A stretch of DNA of 64,000 nt from Lotus japonicus. Taxonomy: Eukaryota > Streptophyta > Magnoliopsida > Fabales > Fabaceae. The position numbers and the translations under genes were made by a program. The stretch's first letter is position 1, and each line of letters opens with the position of its first letter. Positions 31,075-43,330 of the stretch are shown piece after piece. Under the pieces are notes generated by a model. That model was given only the letters and a program-made list of their open reading frames with translations, was not told the origin of the DNA and did not search any database. The stretch lies in assembly GCF_012489685.1 (NCBI RefSeq), contig NC_080044.1:23354369-23418368 (forward strand), read 5' to 3'.

Positions 31075-32367
31075 TCACTCTGGACAAAAGTCCATGTTTA
31101 GATTTTTCAGAATAAAATTAAATCTATCTTCAGCTAGGGGCTTTGTAAAGATATCTGCCCATTGATGGTCAGTATCAACAAACTTCAGAAGAAGTACGCC
31201 CTTCTGCACATAATCTCTAATGAAGTGATACTTTACCTCAATGTGCTTTGCCCTTGAATGCAAGATAGGATTCTTGCTCAACGAAATTGCAGCAGTGTTA
31301 TCACAATAGATTGGGATATTGCTCTCAAGGATCTGATAATCCTCCAGCTGATGTTTCATCCAGAGCATCTGAGTGCTGCATATTGCTGCTGAGATATATT
31401 CTGCCTCTGCAGTTGATAGAGCAATGGTTGATTGCCTCTTGCTTGCCCATGAGACTAGATTGCTTCCCAGAAATTGACAATTTCCAGAAGTACTTTTTCT
31501 CTCTGTTCTATCTCCAGCATAATCAGCATCACAATAACCTGAAAGCTTATACTCTGATGTTTTCTTATACATCAAGCCAAGGTTAGTGGTGCCTTTCAGA
31601 TACCTTAGGATCCTCTTAACAGCAGTTAAGTGGGTTTCCCTTGGATCTGATTGGAAACGAGCACATAAATGAACACTAAATAATATGTCTGGCCTAGATG
31701 CAGTTAAGTACAGAAGTGAACCTATCATGCCACGATAGAGCTTCTGACATACTTTACCACTTATATCTTCTTTTTCCAGAATGCATGTTGGATGCATTGG
31801 AGTCTTGGCCACTGTGGATTCCAGCATATTGAACTTCTTCAGAAGTTCCTTAGTGTACTTGCTCTGATGGATATATGTTCCTTCTGGTGTTTGATCAACT
31901 TGTATTCCCAGAAAGTACTTTAATTCTCCCATCATACTCATCTCAAATTCAGCCTGCATCATCTCAGAAAATTCTTTGCATAGAGATTGATTAGCAGAAC
32001 CAAATATAATATCATCAACATAAATTTGCACAATTAAGATATCATCTTTATAAGTCTTGCAAAAGAGAGTTGTATCTACTTACCCTTACAAAACTCATTC
32101 TCCAGAAGGAATGAGCTAAGTCTCTCATACCATGCTCTGGGAGCTTGCTTCAGACCGTAGAGTGATTTCTTCAATTTGAACACAATGGTCTGGTTTCTTT
32201 TCATCTTCAAAACCTGGGGGTTGATGAACATAGACTTCCTCTGAGATATAACCATTTAGGAAGGCACTCTTTACGTCCATCTGATGTAGAACTATGTTGT
32301 GATTTACTGAAAAAGAAATCAATAGTCTGATTGCCTCCAGTCTTGCTACTGGAGCAAATGTTTCAGT
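31075..32367 (-). pseudogene. pol: Partial pol (reverse transcriptase and RNase H), duplicate copy at gap edge
   Basis: Corresponds base for base to 34567-35859. From YVDD to the stop the frame is open (31075-32031). Upstream it carries small indels near the gap (ACTTACCCTTACAAAACTC here, ACTTTACCCCTTACAAACTC in the other copy; one extra A in GAACACAATGG). These look like errors at a contig end rather than biology. Not a separate gene. Confidence 0.85.
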
Positions 32368-32467
32368 NNNNNNNNNNNNNNNNNNNNNNNNNNNNNNNNN
32401 NNNNNNNNNNNNNNNNNNNNNNNNNNNNNNNNNNNNNNNNNNNNNNNNNNNNNNNNNNNNNNNNNNN
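32368..32467. other. Assembly gap, 100 N
   Basis: Exactly 100 N, the usual placeholder for a gap of unknown size. The flanks overlap by about 3.4 kb, so the true gap size is probably negative. Confidence 0.95.
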
Positions 32468-34124
32468 GGTTCTGTTGGTTTTGGATGATGGGTTCAGAAA
32501 GTAATGGGTCGTATGGAATGGTGAGGAGAGAGGTTGGATCTTCTGACCTAGAGGGTTGGTTCTGAAGCAAATTCCAGAGTGGTGCTTCAGTAGGAGAAGT
32601 TGAAAGAATGAAGATCTTGGGGAAGTGGTGGAGTGGTTTTGTGCGGCTGGCTGGGATTCATGAATAGGAGTGAGGGGATTTGAAGAGTGTTGGAGTAAGG
32701 CAGAAATTGGGGAGTGCATCAAATAAATTCAAATCATCATCAGAGGTAAGTGCAGGCTTACTTGTATGTGCTGATGATCGAGTCACTCTGGCAGGAGGTT
32801 CAGTCCTTCTGACCTCTGCAGCAGCTGGTTCCACCCGAGTAGGCTTCACCACAATTCTGACTTTCTCTGCTTCTTCTTTGGAGGACCATCCTCACTATCA
32901 TCACCATCATCATCATCAGGCTTGCTCTTCGCCTTCTTGACCAGAGGGACATCAGATTCTCTGAGGATTCGTCCAGAACCATCTTCCTCTTGGTTTTCTT
33001 CTTGGGAGGAGAAGGAAACTCTGGAGCTGGTGGAAGTCTGCTGACGAAATCATCAAGGTCAATCTCGAATCCTTGAGCCCTGAGGTCTTCAACATAGCAT
33101 CTGATGGCTTCAGGATGGTCTGCTTGAGTCCACAGAGGGTAGTCATTCAGAGGCATTCTTCTTCCTCTGATCTCAGAAGATGTGTCCTCATGAGCAGGAG
33201 CAATCTTCTCTGGACCAAACCCATCTTCTTCAGAGAGTTGGCAGTGAAGACATCGCTGACGATTGTGCTCAGGTCCTCTGTGCAACCAGTCTCGATCAAA
33301 TCTTGCACCAGGTTGCTTTCAATGAGAAAGTCTGAGAGCAGCCTCCCAAAAGGGATATATTTGATGGCTGACTTGATGGAGGAGGTGGTGCGAGACTTCC
33401 GGATGCATTCCTTCAAATAGGAGAACAGGAAGTAGGGAAGGCAGATCTTCTCCTTGTCTTGAATGAAGAACAGCATCGCCTTCTGATTGAAGTTGATGTA
33501 GTCTGGAGAACTGCCCTTTGGTCGTTGATTGATGCAGTGGAGCAAGATCTTGTGCCAGATTCTCAGTTTGGGGTGAAGATCCATCACTTTGTAGCTCGTC
33601 TTGCCCGGTTTGAAGGTGGTGTACAGGGCCTTGTTGACGATGTCCTTGGTTCTGGGTTTCAGCTTCGATTCCGTCAGTGAGAACCGATACCCATGAGCAG
33701 TTTCTGCACCTAGCAGATTCACGAAGGACTTCTCCGTGATGATGATCTTCCTACCCAGGATGTAAGAAACCACCTGAGTGTCATCACAATCAGCGTGCTT
33801 CCAGAATTCCTTTACTAGCTTCTCAAACACCGGTCCTCGAAGTCGATTGAAGTAGTTTCCCCAACCTTGAGCTTGGACTTCAGGACGGAGATCAAACCCA
33901 TTTGCAGCCAAGTTGTCGAGGTTGAATCTCCATTCTGCCAGGACTTGGAGTTCCTCAGGAGGAAAGACACAGTGAACGGCACAGCCCCGTTCTGCAATAG
34001 GAACAATCTCCTCTTGAGCTTGAGCTTGTTCTTGTGCTGGGTTCTCAGGACCCCGTTGACCCGTTGCCAAACCGACTACCATGTGAGGGAACTGAGGTGC
34101 ATCTCTTCTGGTTTGTCTCACCAT
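32468..34124 (-). pseudogene. Partial env-like frame, duplicate copy at gap edge
   Basis: N-terminal part of the env-like protein, equal to 28969-30632. Eight small indels fall within the first 750 bases after the N run (for example GAAGTTGAAAG for GAAGGTTGAAAG, TTTCTCTGC for TTTCTTCTGC), with a net loss of 7 bases; beyond about 33230 the copies agree. Read as contig-end sequence error, not as a second gene. Confidence 0.88.
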
Positions 34125-34566
34125 CTTGAAGAGGTTGAAGGTTTGAGGTAGAAGATGAGGTTTGAAGGATGAAGAGAGATCGAGAGAGAATTCGAGAGAA
34201 AGGCGGTTTGAAAAACAGAGATTGCGAGAGTGAAAACCGGAAGTGAGAGAGAACGTGTGTGTATAGTGGGTTTTATCAAATAACCGTTGTTGATTCAAAA
34301 AGCACTTTAAGATCAACGGTTGAAAATTAAAGATAGACAGTAACAGTAAAATACACAATCACACACAGAAGATAAGCATATCTACACGCAATCACAACAG
34401 ACTGTCACACGGGCACAAGGAACTATGCATCAGAAATTCTGACGCACGTGTTGTTGTCTCAGCTTCAGAGTCAGTACCAGTGGGCACACACACTCTGATT
34501 GAGTTACCTTCTGGACTAGACATCTTCTGATCAAGAAGTATCATAGTCAGAGGTTCTGATCTATCT
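34125..34566 (-). other. Non-coding spacer between pol and env-like frame (C, right copy)
   Basis: 442 bases, no conserved frame; same as the spacers in A and B. Confidence 0.5.
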
Positions 34567-37500
34567 TCACTCTGGACAAAAGTCCATGTTTAGATTTTTC
34601 AGAATAAAATTAAATCTATCTTCAGCTAGGGGCTTTGTAAAGATATCTGCCCATTGATGGTCAGTATCAACAAACTTCAGAAGAAGTACGCCCTTCTGCA
34701 CATAATCTCTAATGAAGTGATACTTTACCTCAATGTGCTTTGCCCTTGAATGCAAGATAGGATTCTTGCTCAACGAAATTGCAGCAGTGTTATCACAATA
34801 GATTGGGATATTGCTCTCAAGGATCTGATAATCCTCCAGCTGATGTTTCATCCAGAGCATCTGAGTGCTGCATATTGCTGCTGAGATATATTCTGCCTCT
34901 GCAGTTGATAGAGCAATGGTTGATTGCCTCTTGCTTGCCCATGAGACTAGATTGCTTCCCAGAAATTGACAATTTCCAGAAGTACTTTTTCTCTCTGTTC
35001 TATCTCCAGCATAATCAGCATCACAATAACCTGAAAGCTTATACTCTGATGTTTTCTTATACATCAAGCCAAGGTTAGTGGTGCCTTTCAGATACCTTAG
35101 GATCCTCTTAACAGCAGTTAAGTGGGTTTCCCTTGGATCTGATTGGAAACGAGCACATAAATGAACACTAAATAATATGTCTGGCCTAGATGCAGTTAAG
35201 TACAGAAGTGAACCTATCATGCCACGATAGAGCTTCTGACATACTTTACCACTTATATCTTCTTTTTCCAGAATGCATGTTGGATGCATTGGAGTCTTGG
35301 CCACTGTGGATTCCAGCATATTGAACTTCTTCAGAAGTTCCTTAGTGTACTTGCTCTGATGGATATATGTTCCTTCTGGTGTTTGATCAACTTGTATTCC
35401 CAGAAAGTACTTTAATTCTCCCATCATACTCATCTCAAATTCAGCCTGCATCATCTCAGAAAATTCTTTGCATAGAGATTGATTAGCAGAACCAAATATA
35501 ATATCATCAACATAAATTTGCACAATTAAGATATCATCTTTATAAGTCTTGCAAAAGAGAGTTGTATCTACTTTACCCCTTACAAACTCATTCTCCAGAA
35601 GGAATGAGCTAAGTCTCTCATACCATGCTCTGGGAGCTTGCTTCAGACCGTAGAGTGATTTCTTCAATTTGAACACATGGTCTGGTTTCTTTTCATCTTC
35701 AAAACCTGGGGGTTGATGAACATAGACTTCCTCTGAGATATAACCATTTAGGAAGGCACTCTTTACGTCCATCTGATGTAGAACTATGTTGTGATTTACT
35801 GAAAAAGAAATCAATAGTCTGATTGCCTCCAGTCTTGCTACTGGAGCAAATGTTTCAGTGTAGTCTATTCCTTCCTGCTGGCTGTAGCCTTGAGCAACTA
35901 GCCTTGCCTTGTTTCTGACTACATCTCCTTTCTCATTTAGCTTGTTTCTGAATACCCATTTCGTTCCAATAACATGGACATTCTCAGGCTTCTTCACTAA
36001 GCTCCAAACATCGTTCTTGGAGAATTGATTCAATTCTTCTTCCATGGCCAGAATCCAATCCTTGTCCTGAAGAGCTTCATCTATGGACTTGGGTTCAATT
36101 AAGGACACCAATCCTTTCAGACTCAGCAAGGTCTCTTCAGAGGGTCTGAAGGCAGATCTGGTTCTGACTGGTTCATCTTTGTTGCCCAGAATCAATTCCT
36201 TAGGATGAGCTGCAGTGATTCTGCTCTTCTTCAGAGTTTGTGAGTTAGAGGGACCAGCTTCTTCCTCTGGTTCATCTTCCTCTGGCTCAACTTCCTCTGG
36301 AGCTTTGCCTTTGTCAGAAACATTAATGCTTAAATCTGCAAACTTTTCAACTAGCTTTGACTGGTCAGAGTCAAGCTTATCATCAAATCTAACATGAATA
36401 GATTCTTCAATAGTCTTAGCATCAGTATTATAAAATCTAAAACCTTTAGATCTATCAGAATAACCAAGTAATAGACACTTAGAAGATTTAGCATCAAATT
36501 TATGCAATCTATCCTTAGTATTGAGAACATAACAAACACAGCCAAAAGGATGAAAATAAGAAATGTTGGGTTTTATGTTCTTCCACAATTCATAAGGAGT
36601 CTTATTCAGAATTGGTCTCACAGAGATTCTGTTCTGAATGTAACATGCTGTATTTACTGCCTCTGCCCAAAAGTGCTTAGCCATGCCAGTTTCTTGGAGC
36701 ATGGTTCTAGCCATCTCCTGAAGAGTTCTATTCTTCCTCTCAACAACACCATTTTGTTGAGGAGTTCTGGGACAAGAGAAATCATGTGTAATTCCATAGG
36801 AATCAAACAGACTCTCAAACTTGTCATTCTCAAACTCTCCACCATGGTCACTTCTGACACGCACAATTCTACAAGCCTTCTCGTTTTGCACTTGAGCAAT
36901 GAAGGTAGAGAACACAGCATGAGACTCATCCTTGCGGGTTAGAAACTTTACCCATGTCCAGCGGCTATAGTCATCAACGATAACCATCCCATATCTCTTG
37001 CCACCTATAGACTCAGTTTTCACTGGTCCAAACAGGTCGATATGCAGAAGTTCTAACGGCCTTGAGGTTGAGACAACATTCTTTGCCTTGAAAGGGACTT
37101 TTGTGAATTTGCCTTTCTGACATGCTTCACAAAGAGCGTCTGAAGCGAACTTCAGATTGGGTAAACCCCTGACAAGGTTTAGCTTGCTCAGCTGAGAAAT
37201 CTTTCTCATACTGGCATGCCCTAACCGTCTATGCCATACCCACTGCTCTTCATTAATAGACAGAAGGCACTTCACATTCTGAGCCTCCAACTCAGATAAT
37301 CTGATCTTATAAATGTTGTTCTTCCTCTTGCTGTTAAACAGAACAGAGCCATCGATCTGACTTACAGCCCGGCAGGACTTTTGATTGAATATAACATCAT
37401 AACCCTTGTCAGCTAATTGACTTATGGACAATAAGTTATGTGTTAAGCCGTCTACCAATAAAACATTATCAATGCATGGACTACTATCTACACAAATAGT

Positions 37501-37671
37501 ACCAGTACCAATAATTTTACCCTTTTCATTTCCTCCGAAGCCAACTTCGCCTCCAGGCTTAAGTTTCAGCTCTCGGAACATACGCTTTTCTCCCGTCATG
37601 TGACGCGAGCATCCACTGTCCAGATACCATGATTGGTGTTTCAGTGGAGCTATCAAGGATATCTGCAACAT
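34567..37671 (-). CDS. pol: pol polyprotein of element C (PR-IN-RT-RNase H), intact
   Basis: 1034 residues. Aspartic protease DSG at residues 18-20. HHCC zinc region from WHRRLGH (146) to the CxxC near 180. Integrase catalytic Asp212, Asp275, Glu311 (D-D35-E). Reverse transcriptase from about 560, with motif A Asp635 in [20 protein letters not shown], and YVDD at 720-723. RNase H from about 880 with CDADYAG, STAEAEY and CDNTAA. Matures the particle and copies and integrates the element. The start lies inside gag at offset 1798 (+1 frame); the first Met may not be the real start, since Gag-Pol by frameshift is likely. Confidence 0.95.
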   Translation of the reverse strand: MLQISLIAPLKHQSWYLDSGCSRHMTGEKRMFRELKLKPGGEVGFGGNEKGKIIGTGTICVDSSPCIDNVLLVDGLTHNLLSISQLADKGYDVIFNQKSCRAVSQIDGSVLFNSKRKNNIYKIRLSELEAQNVKCLLSINEEQWVWHRRLGHASMRKISQLSKLNLVRGLPNLKFASDALCEACQKGKFTKVPFKAKNVVSTSRPLELLHIDLFGPVKTESIGGKRYGMVIVDDYSRWTWVKFLTRKDESHAVFSTFIAQVQNEKACRIVRVRSDHGGEFENDKFESLFDSYGITHDFSCPRTPQQNGVVERKNRTLQEMARTMLQETGMAKHFWAEAVNTACYIQNRISVRPILNKTPYELWKNIKPNISYFHPFGCVCYVLNTKDRLHKFDAKSSKCLLLGYSDRSKGFRFYNTDAKTIEESIHVRFDDKLDSDQSKLVEKFADLSINVSDKGKAPEEVEPEEDEPEEEAGPSNSQTLKKSRITAAHPKELILGNKDEPVRTRSAFRPSEETLLSLKGLVSLIEPKSIDEALQDKDWILAMEEELNQFSKNDVWSLVKKPENVHVIGTKWVFRNKLNEKGDVVRNKARLVAQGYSQQEGIDYTETFAPVARLEAIRLLISFSVNHNIVLHQMDVKSAFLNGYISEEVYVHQPPGFEDEKKPDHVFKLKKSLYGLKQAPRAWYERLSSFLLENEFVRGKVDTTLFCKTYKDDILIVQIYVDDIIFGSANQSLCKEFSEMMQAEFEMSMMGELKYFLGIQVDQTPEGTYIHQSKYTKELLKKFNMLESTVAKTPMHPTCILEKEDISGKVCQKLYRGMIGSLLYLTASRPDILFSVHLCARFQSDPRETHLTAVKRILRYLKGTTNLGLMYKKTSEYKLSGYCDADYAGDRTERKSTSGNCQFLGSNLVSWASKRQSTIALSTAEAEYISAAICSTQMLWMKHQLEDYQILESNIPIYCDNTAAISLSKNPILHSRAKHIEVKYHFIRDYVQKGVLLLKFVDTDHQWADIFTKPLAEDRFNFILKNLNMDFCPE

Positions 37672-39469
37672 AGATAATCTTGTCCTTAGGTACCCACTTT
37701 CTGGGTCCTCTTTTGTTAGTTACCCCAAAGGTTCTGATCACCTTGGGTGTCTCAACATGATATTTTAAAGGAATATTTGCATGATATTTAGTCATAGAGA
37801 AAGATCCCTTTTTAAGAGGATTTTTAGCACTTTCAGCAGGTACAGGATCAGGCAATATGGTACCAGAGGGAACAAAGCATTCATACAAGGATTTAGCTTT
37901 AGACACCGAAGGCTCATTTCTAATTGATTTAGAATAGCCAATGCCATGCATTCCATTTCTGCTTACACCATAGATCATTGAAGCCATTAAGCTTCTATCT
38001 ACGCTTTTAGCCAGGAATCTTTGAAAAGATTTTTCATACTTAGATTCATGCTTACTATCAGAGGCATCGCAGGCAATAACTTCTTCTAACTTTGCAATTT
38101 GATTCTTAAGCACAGAGTTAGAATTAACTAAAGCATGGTTATCATTTTTCAAATCAGATATGATTTTCTCATGTTCAGAAGGAGTTTTAGAAACAGCAGA
38201 TAAGTTCTTTTTCAGCTTCTTATGCTTAGACAACAAGGAGTTATACTTATCCATGATATCAGACAAAGCATGTTTCAGTTCAGAGGTAGAGAAGGAAGCA
38301 AATACCTCATTTTCATCGTCAGAGTCTGGATCTCCTTCTGATTCTGAGTCAGAGTCAACAGCTTCCTTTGACTCTGTTCCTTTGTCTTTGACAATAGCCA
38401 TGAGTCCTTGGACTTCACCATCAGAGTCAACATCCTCTGACTCTGATTCATCGAATGTCACCATCAGACTCTTCTTGGTCTTGAAGTGCTTCTTGGGCTT
38501 CTTGTCCTTCTTCAATTTTGGACAGTCACTTTTGTAGTGCCCTGATTCTTTGCACTCAAAGCAAGTGACTTCCTTGATTGATGACTTCTTCTGACCTGAG
38601 GATTCAGACTTTCCTCTTGCCTTTCCAGAGCCTTTGAACTTGCTCTGCCTGTGCTTCCAGATGCGGTTGAGTCTCTTGGAGATCAGAGTCAGCTCATCTT
38701 CATCAGAATCTTCTGATGCTTCTTCAGACTCTTCTTCTTCCGCTTGAAGAGCCTTTGACTTCTCAACCTTAGCCTTTTCAGATTTGGATTTCAAGGCTAT
38801 GGACTTTTTCCTCAGATCTTGCATCTCTGAGCGCTTCAGCTCATGGCATTTCAAAATGCTGATGAGTTCTTCTAAACTCATATTCTCAACATCTCTCGTG
38901 AGCTCTATTGAAGTCACCAAAGGCATCCAACTTTCAGGAAGACACCTGATGACCCTTATGACGTGATCTTTTGTTGTGTAGCTCTTGTTGAGAGGACGTA
39001 TGCCAGCTACAAGCAGTTGAAATCTGGAGAACATTTCTTCAATGGACTCATTTGGCTCCATGATGAAGGATTCATACTTTTGGATCAAAGACAATGCCTT
39101 TGATTCTTTGACTTTCTTGTTTCCTTCATGAGACATCTTCAGAGAATCAAAAATGCCTTTAGCAAACTCACGATCTGTAATCTTCTGGTACTCCTCATAG
39201 GAGATAGCACTTAGAAGAATTGCTCTTGCTTTATGATGTTGTGAGTACAGCTTCTTTTGATCTGCAGACATCTCTGACCTTGGGATCTTCTTGCCATCTG
39301 CATCAACTGGACGCTCGTAGCCATCCACAATAATATCCCAGAGATCTGCATCGAAACCCAGAAAGAAACTTTCCAGTCTATCTTTCCAATATTCGAACCT
39401 TTGACCGTCGAACATAGGAGGCTTTGCGTTGTAACCATCTCTTTGAGTTTCACTGGTGGTGGCAGCCAT
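37559..39469 (-). CDS. gag: Gag polyprotein of element C
   Basis: 636 residues, intact, same length as in A and B. Copia gag domain, acidic stretches, CCHC knuckle at residue 303, C-terminal Lys-rich helical region. The most variable part among copies is around residues 465-560. It overlaps pol by 113 bases. Confidence 0.94.
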   Translation of the reverse strand: MAATTSETQRDGYNAKPPMFDGQRFEYWKDRLESFFLGFDADLWDIIVDGYERPVDADGKKIPRSEMSADQKKLYSQHHKARAILLSAISYEEYQKITDREFAKGIFDSLKMSHEGNKKVKESKALSLIQKYESFIMEPNESIEEMFSRFQLLVAGIRPLNKSYTTKDHVIRVIRCLPESWMPLVTSIELTRDVENMSLEELISILKCHELKRSEMQDLRKKSIALKSKSEKAKVEKSKALQAEEEESEEASEDSDEDELTLISKRLNRIWKHRQSKFKGSGKARGKSESSGQKKSSIKEVTCFECKESGHYKSDCPKLKKDKKPKKHFKTKKSLMVTFDESESEDVDSDGEVQGLMAIVKDKGTESKEAVDSDSESEGDPDSDDENEVFASFSTSELKHALSDIMDKYNSLLSKHKKLKKNLSAVSKTPSEHEKIISDLKNDNHALVNSNSVLKNQIAKLEEVIACDASDSKHESKYEKSFQRFLAKSVDRSLMASMIYGVSRNGMHGIGYSKSIRNEPSVSKAKSLYECFVPSGTILPDPVPAESAKNPLKKGSFSMTKYHANIPLKYHVETPKVIRTFGVTNKRGPRKWVPKDKIIYVADILDSSTETPIMVSGQWMLASHDGRKAYVPRAET

Positions 39470-39527
39470 TGTTTTTCACACCGGCCCGGATCACTGAACA
39501 CTGTTAGGTGTGGTAATCAGAACTTGC

Positions 39528-39539
39528 GCTCTGATACCA
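39528..39539 (-). other. Primer binding site (C)
   Basis: TGGTATCAGAGC on the minus strand, two bases from the LTR. Confidence 0.94.
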
Positions 39540-39541
39540 AT

Positions 39542-40752
39542 TGAAGGTATGAAAAACGGTAGAAAGGGGGGGGTTTGAATAACGTTTTCAGTACAAAACT
39601 ACCACCTTAAAGATTTTAACAAATCTTTTCGAGAACTAAGTGCAAAAGATAGAGATAGAAAAGCACACAAGGATTTTATCCTGGTTCACTTGATAAATCA
39701 CTCAAGCTACTCCAGTCCACCCGTTAAGGTGATTTCTTCCTTCTTAGAATGAAGGCAATCCACTAATCAGATAATTGTTACAACTGCACTTGAAACCTAC
39801 AAGTGACTAACAATACACTGACTTAGCTATCACTAAGATTCACTCTCTTAGTCTTCTCTAAGATCCGATCAACCTTGATCTCCTAAAGGAAAATCAAACA
39901 ACTGTTTGAGGTTGGTGTTTACAAGGGTTTGCTTCTGAATAAGCTGAGTGTAAACTAAATAAATTACAAGATGAAAGAAAGCTTAGAATGTTTTGAATAT
40001 CTTGCGCGTGTTGCTTCTTCTTAGTTTCTTAGCCGCTTCTTTCAATCTTCAGCCTCTATATATACTCCAAGGATTAGGGTTGAGCGTTGCATGGGAAATG
40101 CTACCGTTGGAGGGCAGTTCTGGAAAATCCAGCTTCTGCTGTGGCTGAGAACGTTAGGTAGGTCGTCAGGAAGGTACACTGCTTTTGTACTTGGATAGCG
40201 ACTTGACCTTTTAACCTAGGAGACTTCTGATCAGAGGAATACTTCATATTGGAACTTGTGAAGCCGGTTGATCAGAGTCAGAGGGAAAGCACAGATCCTC
40301 TGACCATTGTATCTTCTGATTCTGAACTCAGAGGGAAGAACATGGCCTTCAGAGTTTCTTGCTTCTGGACTTCAGAGTTTCCACTATTCAGCTTCTGGAT
40401 CTTCAGAGTCTTCTACACCATCAGAACATCTGAACCTTCAGTGTTTCTTGGTTGTCAGAACTTCTGGATCTTCAGAGCTTCTAGCGACTGAGTCCTCATC
40501 AGAGTTTGTATAGCTTCAGATCTTCTGAAGCTTTTCCACTGTTCATGCTGAACATGGTGAATGCGAAAGCGTTGCTTGGGTTACCCTTTATACACAGTGC
40601 TTCTGATTTGTGTGAAATTGAGTCAGGGTCAGAGCCTGTAAATATCACACTCAGAAAAACACGTTAGAGTACCACAATTGTTCATATAAAAAGGTTAACT
40701 TGTAATCATCAAAACATAGAGTTGTACTACTAGATCAAAACTTGATCTTACA
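39542..40752 (-). repeat. 5' LTR of element C
   Basis: 1211 bp, flanked on the outside by the second TATAG copy. Promoter box TATATATA near 40057-40064 in minus orientation. Confidence 0.95.
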
Positions 40753-40757
40753 TATAG
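40753..40757. repeat. Target site duplication TATAG, right of element C
   Basis: Matches 25168-25172. Confidence 0.93.
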
Positions 40758-41275
40758 ATGTGGTATTCATCCTCTTTCTCGTCCTTATCCATCAAACTGA
40801 TCAGCAGATTGTGTTCAACACTGCTATTTGGAGTCATCTCTTTGAATCAATTACTGTTTTCATCCTTACAACAACACATTCGATGTCTTCAATATTAAGT
40901 GATATGTCCTTTTGCTTTCATTTAGTTCACATTATATTGATCAATTCATTTTGTTCCTTTTGTTAACTTTCAGTAAGTTATGCTTTGGTCTTCCTAAATG
41001 TTCAAGAATTTAAATTAGTTATTTTCTTTTGTATACAGATGTGACTAACCAGTTAGATCACTCTTTTGTTCGTTTATTCAACAAGAAACTAGGTTAGAAT
41101 AATCTCTGTTACAGTAAATCATTGTTTGCAACTGTTCTTATATGCACTTTGTTCTTATGTCAACATGCAGAGGAGCAAAGAGACCTCGAGTAAGATCTCA
41201 ATCATCCAATTCTGGTGCAACTCGATCACGTAGAAAAGTTGGTTTTAGTAAGATACCTTTTGATATACTTACAAA
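40758..41275 (+). other. Helitron interior with exon-like segment
   Basis: Continues the DNA left of element C. 41170-41275 follows an acceptor-like GCAG and reads RGAKRPRVRSQSSNSG...KVGFSKIPFDILTN, a basic segment that may be the N-terminal exon of the Helitron replicase/helicase; this identity is uncertain. It is cut by the hAT insertion at 41276. Confidence 0.35.
41268..41275. repeat. Target site duplication CTTACAAA, left of hAT
   Basis: Repeated exactly at 50309-50316. Eight bases is diagnostic for hAT. Confidence 0.85.
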
Positions 41276-42028
41276 CAAGGACGGAGGTACCTTAGGGATG
41301 GGTGGGGCACTTGACCCCACCACAATTTGACTTTTCTCACATACCATAGTACTAACATTAACCATAATATATTTATTTGCCCCCACGAAAAAATATGTGC
41401 TCCTGTAGTTGTAAAAATTTACCATCAATGCCACTAAAAGCTAAACTTTATCAGATGTACTTTTGTTGAGATTGTGTGTTACACACACTTTTAAAAAATC
41501 ATAAGCTTCAAGAAGCTCTTTAGCTGTGCATTTTTTTCCCGGATCTGCGAGTTAGAGCAGAGGATCATCTTTAAGAAGCTCTATATCTAATTTGGTTAAT
41601 TTTCACTCTTCAATTTTCTTACTCCTTGTCTATGTAGATGTGCTACGTGTTGCCTTATGCCCTTATTCACTTAGTTTTCACTCTCTTAGCATTGTCATAT
41701 GTGTTTTCTTGTCCGTGTGTGCTGTTGTGCTTTGCCTCATTTGCTTCAAGCTTGTGATTTTGTCATTCTAAAATCTGATCATGTATTCATGTTAGCATTT
41801 ATGGTCATTGAAAAGATAAAATGAAAAAGAAAAGAAAAACACAAAAAAGAAATATAAATGCAAGAGATTGAAATACCTATAGAGAGGAGGAATAGGAAAA
41901 TATGATACCATTTTATGCCCCACTGTGTAGCTTTAATAGAGTATGTATTAAATTATAGCTTTATTTAACATTTATTTTTCACCCACTGTCTCACTCCCTT
42001 ATATTTTATATATAAACTAGTATTTTTA

Positions 42029-42045
42029 CCCGTGCGATGCACGGG
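42029..42045 (-). other. Helitron 3' hairpin
   Basis: CCCGTGC-GAT-GCACGGG, a perfect 7-bp stem with a 3-base loop, eight bases from the CTAG end at 42017-42020. Confidence 0.8.
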
Positions 42046-42284
42046 GGTTATTCATTTGTGTTTCTTATGAATATTTTTTTCTTTTAAAATATGTGTTCTT
42101 TTTTATGTTTATTAAAGGAACATTTATTATGAATTAAAAGAACAAAATTAATTTTAGATATAAGTAAACATAAATTTGTTTTTTTTCAAGTGATGAATGT
42201 ATTTGTTTTTTATTTTGCAGAAGCAGTGTAATTTCTTTTTTTGTGGTTTTTGTCATGACATTTTTTATGATGAATGTACTCACC

Positions 42285-42620
42285 ACTGCTTTTCATAATA
42301 AGTCTCCGTATACGTAAAATACCATCACTTAAATTCTCTCAGATTTCTTTCCAAACAAATTATGCCCTTAAAAGCATATATGATAACAATAAAGTAGCAA
42401 AAAGTCTTCTAAGATTGTTTGCAGTACCGAGATGCAAAGCTTCTATTACTTCATCGATGTATTCTTTATCATCTTCAAGTAAGCTCATCGTATAGCACGC
42501 GTCCTTGAATGTGTTATATATAACTTCATATACTTTTCTTATGTTTCGAAAGGAATGAACCCCTTTGTAAGATTTAGCAACAACCTCACTTTTGTAGAGC
42601 CTATAATTTCTCAAAATCTA
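42285..42620 (-). pseudogene. Helitron replicase/helicase remnant
   Basis: On the minus strand the stretch YRLYKSEVVAKSY, then FRNIRKVYEVIYNTFKDACYTMSLLEDDKEYIDEVIEA, then LRRLFATLLLSYML matches the region between the Rep and PIF1-like helicase parts of plant Helitron proteins as I know them. The frame is open from 42614 to 42360 and continues degenerately, with a stop, to about 42285. No helicase motif survives. Confidence 0.65.
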
Positions 42621-43000
42621 TGTTACTTTTGTTACATTTATCAAAAAAAAAATTATGCATTAAAAGCTTAAAATTAAATTTAGATATAAGAAATCATAAA
42701 TTTGAAATTTTCTTTTACCGTGAAAAAAAAAACATGAAAAAAAAACCTATTTGTAAACCATGAAAAAACCTATTAGTAAACCATGGAGACTGTCCAATAT
42801 AAAGTAGGATGGAATCAAGAGGAAATCATTACAAAATCAAAGAGCAAGTTATAGCACATTTAGATATTCTAAACTAAAACATCAATATTTAACCTCTGGG
42901 ATAAACTAAAATGATTAAAAGTTCAAGCCTTAATTCAATGTAAATACGTCAACACAGACTATACGAAATGCATGTTTTGAATGAGCGGTGTTACTAATTT
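42621..43000. other. Helitron interior, no gene seen
   Basis: AT-rich, with A runs; nothing recognisable. Confidence 0.4.
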
Positions 43001-43019
43001 CACTACTACAGAAAAGGCC

Positions 43020-43330
43020 TTTGGCCACGGTTAAATCCGCCCATTTGCCACGGTTTAACCGTGGCGATAGCGAGCGTGGCAATTGCTCAATTGCCACAGT
43101 TAAAGGCGGAACCGTGGCAATTGATTCGCTGTTATCACGGTTTTTAAAAGGTAACCGTGGCAATAGAGGCCACATATTGCCACGGTTACGTTCTTAACCG
43201 TGGCAATAGAGTCCACATATTGCCACGGTGTATGGGGGAACCGTGGCAATAGAGTCCATATATTGTCACGGTTCCTCAACCGTGGCAATATATGACCTCT
43301 TTTGCCACGGTTTAACCCAACCATTAGCCA
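43020..43330. repeat. Subterminal repeats of CACTA element, left
   Basis: More than ten copies of TTGCCACGGTT or its inverse AACCGTGGCAA, with some variants. Such words are transposase binding sites in CACTA elements. Confidence 0.8.

Larger units (their letters stand above)
28969..32367. repeat. Left copy of duplicated segment (contig-end overlap)
   Basis: 3399 bp matching 32468-35859. It is near identical except in its last 300 bases, where single-base indels occur (about 32080-32200). It covers part of the env-like frame, the spacer, RNase H and part of reverse transcriptase, and ends exactly at the N run. Confidence 0.92.
32468..35859. repeat. Right copy of duplicated segment (contig-end overlap)
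   Basis: 3392 bp, counterpart of 28969-32367, offset 3492 after the error-rich start. Confidence 0.92.
25173..40752 (-). mobile_element. Sirevirus element C, complete, recently inserted (internal assembly duplication)
   Basis: Both LTRs, a perfect 5-bp duplication, primer site, polypurine tract and open gag, pol, env-like and antisense frames are present. The LTRs are 1210 and 1211 bp and appear identical by eye except for one G in a homopolymer (7 versus 8), so insertion is recent. The 15,580-bp span contains about 3.4 kb twice around a 100-N gap; removing one copy and the gap (offset 3492) gives about 12,088 bp, the length expected from element B. No frame outside the gap edges is broken, so C is a candidate autonomous element. 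Confidence 0.94.

Noticed and set aside
32468..34358. A second env-like gene in element C
   Set aside because: It is the overlapping contig end of the same gene, with indels only near the N run.
43020..43330. Regularly repeated TTGCCACGGTT words as a possible CRISPR-like or satellite array
   Set aside because: They occur in both orientations with irregular spacing at both ends of a CACTA element and are its subterminal repeats.
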